NCBI RefSeq assembly: GCF_900119845.1
Contig: NZ_FPKU01000001.1
Span: forward strand, 1,645,528 to 1,709,527
Direction of reading: 5' to 3'
DNA length: 64,000 nucleotides
DNA from: Devosia enhydra
GTDB taxonomy: Bacteria > Pseudomonadota > Alphaproteobacteria > Rhizobiales > Devosiaceae
Position 1 is the stretch's first letter, and the number at the start of each line of letters is the position of its first letter. A program made the position numbers and the translations under genes. Shown in pieces: positions 45,386-52,260 of the stretch. A model generated the notes under the pieces. That model did no database searches and was not told the DNA's origin. It worked only from the letters and a program-made list of their open reading frames with translations.

Positions 45386-46848
45386 TCGCGATCCGGCTTG
45401 ACGGTTACGCCGATTTTGCCGAATGGCGCGGCCATGCCCGCGCCCTTCTCGCCCATGGCATAGAGCCTTCGGATGTCGCATGGATCGGCCCCGACGCCTT
45501 CGAGCAATTGCTGGCGGGCGATGCGCCTCCGCCCGCACCGGCAGAGGCCGTCACCCGCGTTTCGCCCGATTTCCTCGAAAAGGCCGAAGCGGCGCTCTGC
45601 CACCGCGACCCGGAGCGTTTCGCGCTTTGCTACCGCATCCTCTGGCGGCTCAAGGGCGACCGCAACCTGCTCGAAGTTGCGAGCGACCCCGATATCGTGC
45701 GACTGCGCCAGATGGCCTCGGCGGTGCGGCGCGACGCACACAAGATGACCGCCTTCGTGCGCTTCCGCAAAGTCGAGATTGCGGACGAAGCGGAGCGCGA
45801 GCGCTTCGCCGCCTGGTTCGAACCCGATCACTATGTCCTCGAACGCACCGCCCCCTTCTTCATGCGGCGCTTCGACGGCATGGATTGGGCCATCGTCACC
45901 CCCTATGCCAGCGCCGTCTGGAACGGGCAGGCCCTCGCCTTCGGCCCGGGCGGCCGCAAGGGCGACGTCCCGTCCGAAGATGCGGTGGAGGCCGCCTGGA
46001 CCACCTATTTCGCCTCCATCTTCAATCCCGCGCGCCTCAAGGTCGCGATGATGAAATCCGAGATGCCGGTAAAATACTGGCGCAACCTGCCCGAGGCGCG
46101 GCTCATTGATCCCCTGATCCGCGGCGCAAGGGAGGCAGAGATGGCGATGATCGAACGAGCCGCGAGCCAGCCTCCGGCCCGGCACCTGCGCCAGGCCGGG
46201 CGCGAGGCTGACAGTCCGGCCAATGCCACCGACGATTTCGCCACACTGTCTGAAGCTCACGATGCCCTGGCCTCTTGCCGCCGCTGCCCGCTTTACGAGC
46301 AGGCGACGCAGCCCGTATTCGGCGAAGGGCCGGCAGATGCAGAGATTGTCTTCGTGGGCGAGCAGCCCGGTGATCAGGAGGATCTTGCCGGCAGGCCCTT
46401 CGTCGGCCCCGCCGGGCAGGTGTTCGATGGGGCGCTCGCCGAAGCGGGGATCGATCGGTCGCGCGTCTATGTCACCAATGCGGTCAAGCATTTCAAATTC
46501 GTGCCGCGCGGCAAGAGGCGCCTGCACCAGAAGCCCGATGGCAGCGAGATCGCCGCCTGCAATGTCTGGCTCTCGCACGAATTGCGGCTCGTGCGCCCCA
46601 GGATCATCGTCGCCCTGGGCGCAACCGCTGCGCAAAGCCTTATGGGGCGGAGCGCGACGATCTCGAAGCTGCGCGGCGCGCCCATTGCCCGCGAGGATGG
46701 CAGCGTGCTCTTTGTCACCAACCACCCCTCCTACCTGCTGCGCATTCCCGATCGCGCCCTTGCGGCCAGCGAGCGTGAAAAGTTCATTGCCGACCTGGCG
46801 CTCGTGGCACAGGCGATTGCCGGACCTGCGGCTGCGGCAGACGCTTGA
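45382..46848 (+). CDS. udgX: UdgX-family uracil-DNA glycosylase fused to a DUF4130 domain
   Basis: 488 aa. Residues 1 to about 250 match the DUF4130 DNA-metabolism family (YRILWRLKGDRNLLEVASDPD, RDAHKMTAFVRFRKV, HYVLERTAPFFMRRFDGMDWAI). The C-terminal part is a family 4-like uracil glycosylase with FVGEQPGDQEDLAGRPFVGPAG, the UdgX-specific loop GKRRLHQKP (His382), and NHPSYLLR. In UdgX this His forms a covalent bond with uracil-containing DNA after base removal. It overlaps the radical SAM gene by four bases, so both are controlled by the same LexA box. Confidence 0.93.
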   Translation: MIAIRLDGYADFAEWRGHARALLAHGIEPSDVAWIGPDAFEQLLAGDAPPPAPAEAVTRVSPDFLEKAEAALCHRDPERFALCYRILWRLKGDRNLLEVASDPDIVRLRQMASAVRRDAHKMTAFVRFRKVEIADEAERERFAAWFEPDHYVLERTAPFFMRRFDGMDWAIVTPYASAVWNGQALAFGPGGRKGDVPSEDAVEAAWTTYFASIFNPARLKVAMMKSEMPVKYWRNLPEARLIDPLIRGAREAEMAMIERAASQPPARHLRQAGREADSPANATDDFATLSEAHDALASCRRCPLYEQATQPVFGEGPADAEIVFVGEQPGDQEDLAGRPFVGPAGQVFDGALAEAGIDRSRVYVTNAVKHFKFVPRGKRRLHQKPDGSEIAACNVWLSHELRLVRPRIIVALGATAAQSLMGRSATISKLRGAPIAREDGSVLFVTNHPSYLLRIPDRALAASEREKFIADLALVAQAIAGPAAAADA

Positions 46849-46907
46849 CAGCGGCATGGTCCCCGCCTAATTACGGCGCGCACCGGGGCCGCCGCACGGC
46901 CCCTCGG

Positions 46908-46984
46908 GGCGGAGTAGCTCAGTTGGTTAGAGCAGCGGAATCATAATCCGCGTGTCGGGGGTTCAAATCCCTCCTCCGCTACCA
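46908..46984 (+). tRNA. tRNA-Met (CAT), elongator type
   Basis: A 77-nt cloverleaf with acceptor GGCGGAG/CTCCGCT (G1-U72), D-stem GCTC/GAGC, anticodon stem GCGGA/TCCGC with loop ATCATAA, T-stem GGGGG/CCCTC and encoded ACCA. The CAT anticodon and the rhizobial elongator tRNA-Met pattern favour Met over lysidine-Ile. It stands at the edge of the accessory island. Confidence 0.95.
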
Positions 46985-46986
46985 CT

Positions 46987-48548
46987 TTACCCCCCCGACG
47001 AAAATTGAGACGGTGCGAGGAAACGCGCGAGATCGCCATTGACCTCGACATGCGGACTGGACGAGGTCGGATCCGGCGTAACCACTATGCTCTCCACCAA
47101 GTCGCGCACCGCCTTAAACTCCTCCGTCTCGTAAGGACCCTCCGGACCTTTTAAAGCACCCTCCAAGCTCCCCAGCGCTTCGAGGTAGGCGTCAGCTATC
47201 GCAGGATGGATTGTCAAATCCGGCACGACATCGTCGATAGCTTCGCGCTCAGCGATCAGAACCGCCCGTTCTGCCTTGAGGTCCTGGATCTGTGTAGCGC
47301 CCTTTTCCTCTTCCAGAAGGCCTTGGATCATATAGTCCGTCGCTCGACCGAGATTCGCATCGATGGTCGCTAGGCGGCGCTGAAGCTTTTCAGAACTCCG
47401 GCTCGATCTCCCATCAGGCGTCGACGCTCGTCCGTGTAGACCTTTACGTAGCGGTCGAGCGCCGTGCGGTTGCCAAGCTGTTTCCGCAGACCGCGAGAGA
47501 TCCTTCCCTCGATCTCATCTAAGTAAAAATGGCGGCGGTTTGCGCAGTCGCCCCCCTCCCTAGACCGGGTGCAAACAAGCCGAACCCGACCATGGTCTCG
47601 ATCCTTGACGGACAAGCCTCCCCCGCAACAACCACACTTAAGCAGGCCCGAGAACAGGTGCTTGGCCTTGCGACGACAAGGGGCCGGCACGTGTGAAAGC
47701 GCGGCCTTCCTTTCTTGCACCGCGACGAAAAGCTCAGTCGATACGATAGCGAGGTGTGGCGCGGCCGCCGTAACCCACTCGGCACTATCATTTACCCGCG
47801 ACACGCGCTTTCCGGTGTCCGGGTCCTTGATCATGCGGATGCGGTTCCAAACGATGTTGCCAGCGTAGATGGGATTGACCAGGATGCCGTGACCTCGCGA
47901 GGCATTGCCGTTCAGCGTGGAGGCAAGCCAAACAGCCCCACGCGGCGCCGGAACCCGATCTGCATTCAAGCCAGTCGCAATTTCGCGTGGCGACCTGCCC
48001 GAACGAAACTCTTCGAAGATGCGTCGAACCACAGCTGCTTCGTCCTCGACAATCTCGAGCTCGCCGGGATGCCCAAGCTTGGGCCTGTAGCCGTAAGCAC
48101 GTCCTCCTGCATGGCGACCGTCGCGGACAACGCCATCCATACCACGCCGCACCTTGTGCTTGAGATCGTCGAGGAAAAGCGCACTGACTAGCCCCCGAAT
48201 TCCAACCTGAATCTTATCGGCCTTGCCGTCATGAACGCTAACGATCTCGATACCAAGAAAGCTCAGGCGTTTAAAAATGCCGGGAAGATCCTCCTGGTCG
48301 CGCGAGATACGGTCCAACGCCTCCACAACGACGACATCGAAGTCGCCGGCGCGCGCTCGGCTCATCAGCTCAGTCAGCCCATCTCGGCCTATCGTCGATG
48401 CACCTGACCGGGCGCGGTCAGAGAAGCTCGCGATATAGAGCCAGCCCTTCTGTTCAATGAACCTCCTGCAGAGTCCGACCTGATCCTCGATGGAACGGTC
48501 ACTTTGCAGCTCGGTCGAGTAGCGAGCGTAGATGACGGCCTTCGTCAT
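46987..48548 (-). pseudogene. Large serine recombinase/integrase, frameshifted
   Basis: The N-terminal resolvase domain (VIYARYSTELQSDRSIEDQ, catalytic Ser11; VVVVEALDRISRDQ), the recombinase domain (GYRPKLGHPGELEIVEDEAAVVRRIFEEF) and the zinc ribbon (LKCGCCGGGL … CTRSREGGDCANRRH) are in one frame from the ATG at 48548 to a stop at 47370. The coiled-coil C-terminus continues in another frame (EKLQRRLATIDANLGRATDYMIQ, to 46987). The two frames meet near 47396–47402, consistent with loss of one base. Whether the 392-aa product is active is unknown. The gene ends 3 nt from the tRNA-Met end, as expected for an integrase beside its attachment site. Confidence 0.82.
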
Positions 48549-48552
48549 GGTC

Positions 48553-48720
48553 TTAATACCCTATGTTGGCAGCGTGGTGATCGCGCCGTGCGGCCGAGCG
48601 GGCCAGTGCGTCGATGATACAACCGATCTCATCAGGCAGCGCATCATCGTTGTCGGCTACCAACCGGCAAGCCGCTTGCGAGCTTTCGCGTCCTTTTTCG
48701 TGCTTTTGAGCGCCTTCCAC
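48553..48720 (-). CDS. Possible small protein upstream of the recombinase
   Basis: A 55-codon frame with a GTG start (48720) ends 4 nt before the recombinase ATG. It reads acidic then basic, with LVADNDDALPDEIGCIIDALARSAARRDHH near the end, which looks coding. AAGG precedes the GTG. The frame is open a little further upstream to about 48760, so it could also be the tail of a degraded gene. No family recognised. Confidence 0.35.
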   Translation of the reverse strand: MEGAQKHEKGRESSQAACRLVADNDDALPDEIGCIIDALARSAARRDHHAANIGY

Positions 48721-48904
48721 CGGTTCACCTTCGTGATCGAAGTTGGTCGCGCCGAGATTCGGCTAGAAGGCAACGTCGATCTATTTAGTTTATAGCTGGA
48801 CGACCGTCGGAGTTCTGACGGCAGCACGAGGGAGCGACCTTTTCTTCGTGTAGGGCGACGCCTGCCGAGCACCCGCACCATTGATCCGGGTGCTGGCATT
48901 GACG

Positions 48905-49084
48905 CTACCGCGACAGAGCCTCACGCTCCTGCGTTTCCTCGACCAACTCAACGATCTGCTCCGCGAGTTCGTAGGTGCTTACCTGCTCAACACCTTCAAC
49001 CGCACGGTTCAGTGCAAACATGACGTAAAAGACCAAGCGATCACGCGAAGTCGGTTCTTCAACAGTGTTCGGAACGATCGGCAT
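48905..49084 (-). CDS. Small acidic hypothetical protein
   Basis: 59 aa from the ATG at 49084, whose A overlaps the stop of the upstream gene as TAATG. It reads PNTVEEPTSRDRLVFYVMFALN then VSTYELAEQIVELVEETQ. It is probably helical, with no signal peptide. Coupling to the next gene supports it as real. Function unknown. Confidence 0.55.
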   Translation of the reverse strand: MPIVPNTVEEPTSRDRLVFYVMFALNRAVEGVEQVSTYELAEQIVELVEETQEREALSR

Positions 49085-49527
49085 TAGACAAGCGCCCCTT
49101 CGGTCACTGCCGGCGCCAAAAAGCGAGGGTGCCTGTCGTGCTCGTCCCAAGCATCACTCCAAGCCTGCCAGGCCTGGCTGCCCTGATCCTTGGGCTCGGC
49201 GCCAAAATGGGCCTCGATCGAATGGAGACGCTTGAAGGAGTGAAAATCTGCCAAGACCTTCCGCAAGGTGTTGGCATAGGTGTCCATGCAATTGGCAAGC
49301 GAGTGCAGATACTCCTCAGGCTTGTCCGCTTCGGTGAGGCGTTCGATAATCAGTTCGCTAGCATCCTCCAGGTCGTCATACTCGTCAGAGATTTTCAGAT
49401 AGCTGATCGGCTCGTAGCTCTCGTTCGAACAAGCCGGCCCGAAATTGGTGCTCGAGTGCACAGCAAGCTCGATGAAGGCCGCAAACAGCTCCCGCTCGGT
49501 GACCATTGCAGGCGTTTCCTCGGACAT
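49084..49527 (-). CDS. Hypothetical acidic helical protein
   Basis: 147 aa from the ATG at 49527 with AAAGGGA upstream. It shows VTERELFAAFIELAVHSSTN, DEYDDLEDASELIIERLTEADK and AHFGAEPKDQGSQAWQAW. It is soluble and of no family I recognise. It is the middle gene of three small minus-strand genes within the island. Confidence 0.6.
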   Translation of the reverse strand: MSEETPAMVTERELFAAFIELAVHSSTNFGPACSNESYEPISYLKISDEYDDLEDASELIIERLTEADKPEEYLHSLANCMDTYANTLRKVLADFHSFKRLHSIEAHFGAEPKDQGSQAWQAWSDAWDEHDRHPRFLAPAVTEGALV

Positions 49528-49640
49528 GGTAGTGTCCCTTTCTGGCCCGTGGGCCGGTGACGGCATTGCAGAATGCTCTGCCGGTAGCGCCGCCAGGGTG
49601 GGTGACGATTGCAACCCGATGCCCACCCGGCGGAATTTGT

Positions 49641-50162
49641 TTAGTTAGAGACGTTGCCCTTGACACTGAACTCGGCGAAAGACCGCCGAAACGACTTGCC
49701 CTCAAGCCGCTCCTTGATGGCCTGCAATGTCACGATGTCACTGAGAGCTCTGGCCTTGACCTCTGGCAGCGATAGGTCAGCCTTTTCGATCTCGGCGATT
49801 CGGGCAGAAATTTCGTCCAGCTTGTATTCGTTGATGGCGTGGGCTAGCTCAGAAGCCGTATCGAGCAGCAGGCTCACAATGCTCTCAGCCCGCCCTAGCG
49901 AGTCTCTCGAGTAAGCTTCCCACACGTCACTGCCGATCTGTTCGACGGCACCATCGTATGACCGCGGGCAGCGGTCATCATCGAACGCCGGACCCTCTAC
50001 ACCCATTGAGTTCCAGTAGAAGTCCAATTCGCGGAGGCGCCCAGCAGCCGCTTCGAAGAAGGTCCTGCGAAGGTAGTTGGTCGTAAGGTCGGGCGCGGCC
50101 CTCTGAGCGGCCTTTCGTTTCGCCCTGAGCTCGCGGCTCCGTTCTGTCGATGTCTTGGCCAT
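49641..50162 (-). CDS. Hypothetical helical protein
   Basis: 173 aa from the ATG at 50162. The basic N-terminus (STERSRELRAKRKAAQRAAPD) precedes a mostly helical body (DTASELAHAINEYKLDEISARIAEIEKADLS). The basic start resembles small DNA-binding or phage-derived proteins, but I recognise no family. It is the first gene of the three-gene small-protein set. Confidence 0.6.
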   Translation of the reverse strand: MAKTSTERSRELRAKRKAAQRAAPDLTTNYLRRTFFEAAAGRLRELDFYWNSMGVEGPAFDDDRCPRSYDGAVEQIGSDVWEAYSRDSLGRAESIVSLLLDTASELAHAINEYKLDEISARIAEIEKADLSLPEVKARALSDIVTLQAIKERLEGKSFRRSFAEFSVKGNVSN

Positions 50163-50408
50163 CCGCTGCTACGCGCTCCATTTCGTTGTCGTTGCTTCTA
50201 ATGCAACGGAAACGGAATGTCAAGCACTTGTTTGGTTTTGCCGAGGGGCACAGTCGGGAAGCCCGCATCAGCAGGGACGTAAGCGGATCCAGCAATTTCG
50301 CCATCATAGTAGCGCGGCAGGAGACTTGCGATCGCAGTTGGATTTCTGCTGAGCTTTATCGCGGACTCGCATAGCTGCCGCCGCATAAGTAACCTGAATC
50401 GAGTCGAG
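50163..50408. other. Non-coding stretch between a small gene and an IS remnant
   Basis: This is 246 nt holding the start region of the gene at 50162. I see no gene or repeat in it. Confidence 0.4.
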
Positions 50409-50540
50409 TTGGCCTTCGGCGAGTGACCGACGGTCTTCGGCGACGCCAAGATGACCACGGCGCTCCTCGATAGGCTCACCCACAACTGCGACATCGTCGA
50501 TACCAGTAACGACCGCTGGCGCTTCAAGAACCGCGCCTGA
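50409..50540 (+). pseudogene. istB: istB remnant (IS21 family), C-terminal piece
   Basis: Translation from 50421 reads E[23 protein letters not shown], then [17 protein letters not shown] and the natural stop at 50538–50540. This is the well-known C-terminus of the IS21 ATPase IstB. The codon where IstB has Trp is TGA (50424–50426), and everything upstream is lost. It is a relic of an insertion element. Confidence 0.8.
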
Positions 50541-50608
50541 ACGCTGTTCCGAGACGGCTGCGCACCCCCGACCAGCGTCTACAAGTCGGATCGGCTCATC
50601 CCCCTCAG

Positions 50609-50656
50609 GGGGTCAATATTGCCTGCCGATCCGTGGTCAATCTTCGACGCAGTTGG
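50609..50656. repeat. IS21-end-like direct repeats
   Basis: Two imperfect copies of a GGTCAATNTT-N-GNCG-type word (GGTCAATATTGCCTGCC and GGTCAATCTTCGACGC) follow the istB relic, as multiple repeats do at the ends of IS21-family elements. I could not fix the outer IS boundary. The remaining stretch to 50753 holds nothing I recognise. Confidence 0.45.
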
Positions 50657-50753
50657 ACAGCATCGAGATCGACACACACTGCTGTTATGCGATCAAGCCG
50701 CTTCAACAGGTGTCAAGCGGTCGTAGCAGACCAAGGTTTGCCACGTTGCTCGC

Positions 50754-51563
50754 TCATGCAGCCCACACGGACCGGCTGCCCGCTGCGGTCAGCAGCCTCA
50801 CTCTTGCCTCGCCTGCCGCGGGCGTCACGATATAGCCGGTATCGAGGTCCCCGAGCACCAGCATGCGATCCCGCTCGTCGAACATCCAGAGATATCCAAC
50901 GAGCGCGCAGATCACGCTGTCCAACATGTCCTGGTGCGACTTCTTAGGGGCTGGATGGTTGCCCAAGGAATGAAGAGGCTCCACCAGTTCTGGAACGTGA
51001 TTGGCAAGGGCCTGTTCCACTAAACATTCCAGCACGCCGTGCCAATGCTCCAAGCGAAAGGTGCGGCGCCTGCCTGGGTTGTATCGCGGTCCAAGCAGCC
51101 GTCCACAATATGCGGGCGCAAGCGACGGCAACGCCAGGGCCGGGAAAACCTCGATGAGATGACGTCCTGCCACCGCGATCCGTGCGGCTTCGGGATCGTC
51201 GTTCGCAGTCAGCCGCGCCTTGAATCGCCAGATGGGCGCGCCATCGTCGAACATCCCGATGCGTGCTCGGCTGGCGGGCTGGACGCCGCCTCCCAACCAT
51301 GAAATCAGCGACCCTGCGACACGATCGACCGGACGTGCGCCAGTGAGGTTGGGCACGATGGTCGGTTGGTCGATAGCAACCAGGCAGCGATCGGCGGCTG
51401 ATGCTTCACTTTCAATGATATGAAGGGCATGCTCGAAGGTCGACAGCTCCGGGCCGGTGATCTGGACAACTTTCGAGCCCTCACACTGAAGCACGCAAAC
51501 AGCTCCCGAAATGCCGGGTCGGTCAGTCCAGGCGGAATCGAACCCGACGATCGCCGTTCTCAC
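50754..51563 (-). CDS. DUF429 family protein, predicted RNase H-fold nuclease
   Basis: 269 aa with a GTG start at 51563 that overlaps the upstream stop as GTGA. DUF429 motifs are TAIVGFDSAWTD, VAIDQPTIVPN, ARPVDRVAGSL, LIEVFPALALPSL and HQDMLDSVICALVGYLW, giving the acidic residues of an RNase H-like fold. It is the last gene of the minus-strand train that carries the SNF2, Fic and R-M genes. Activity is unproven. Confidence 0.83.
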   Translation of the reverse strand: MRTAIVGFDSAWTDRPGISGAVCVLQCEGSKVVQITGPELSTFEHALHIIESEASAADRCLVAIDQPTIVPNLTGARPVDRVAGSLISWLGGGVQPASRARIGMFDDGAPIWRFKARLTANDDPEAARIAVAGRHLIEVFPALALPSLAPAYCGRLLGPRYNPGRRRTFRLEHWHGVLECLVEQALANHVPELVEPLHSLGNHPAPKKSHQDMLDSVICALVGYLWMFDERDRMLVLGDLDTGYIVTPAAGEARVRLLTAAGSRSVWAA

Positions 51564-52210
51564 TTCTGCTGCCTCTGAAACGCCGCCTCGATGCCCTGCC
51601 ACGCCGCCTCGTGGGAGCCGTCGAAATTAGCCATGCCCGGCGCCGTGAGGGTGCCCTTGGGGGCGGTGTAGCTCTGGATCGTCTTTACCGGCCGTTCGTG
51701 CCAGGAGATGTTGAAGGCCCAGAGCTTGGGGAAGAAGTAGAGCCCCGCATGGGGCAGGTGATCATGGATCCACCACGCCAGCTTCTGCCAGTCGCCCTCC
51801 TGCTGGAAACTGTCCCAGAAGCTCGGAACCACAATGCAGGCCGTCGCACCCATGTAGCCATCGGCGTCACGCTCGTCCCAGATGTGGCCGGCGTAATTGC
51901 TTTCGTTGGCAGCGCAGTTGTAGCCCGCCTTGCCGGCCCGCTGCATCTGGTTGCCGAAGCCATTGACCTCCTTGGAGCGAAAGGCCGAGCGGATGGCGAT
52001 CCGGCCGAAGCGATCCTGCAGGGGTTCGAGCAACTCCTCGCAAAGCCGGCTGCCGGCGGCGATGGCGAGATCCGGATCGTCCGGCACATTGTTGAAGCCA
52101 TGCACCGAGGCGATGTCGGAGAACAGGAAGTCGCGCATAAAGAAGGTCTTAGAGAGGCGCACTCGCCCGAAGTCGGTAAGGCTCTGCACTGTGGTGGATT
52201 TACGCATCAT
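51560..52210 (-). CDS. M15-like (D-Ala-D-Ala carboxypeptidase-fold) protein, tentative
   Basis: 216 aa (ATG at 52210 or 52207). The middle part reads FGRIAIRSAFRSKEVNGFGN, then SNYAGHIWDERDADGYMG and WQKLAWWIHDHLPHAGLYFFP. This order of Arg/Ser, H-x-W-D and a late W-x-H resembles M15-type peptidoglycan peptidases, in which SxHxxGxAxD and a late His bind zinc. No signal peptide is present, so a cell-wall role is doubtful. It sits 50 nt after the Res gene and overlaps DUF429. Confidence 0.55.
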   Translation of the reverse strand: MMRKSTTVQSLTDFGRVRLSKTFFMRDFLFSDIASVHGFNNVPDDPDLAIAAGSRLCEELLEPLQDRFGRIAIRSAFRSKEVNGFGNQMQRAGKAGYNCAANESNYAGHIWDERDADGYMGATACIVVPSFWDSFQQEGDWQKLAWWIHDHLPHAGLYFFPKLWAFNISWHERPVKTIQSYTAPKGTLTAPGMANFDGSHEAAWQGIEAAFQRQQK

Positions 52211-52260
52211 CGGGTTCAAGGCCTTGGGGACAGTTGAGAATGGTCGACCACCGGGAGCTG

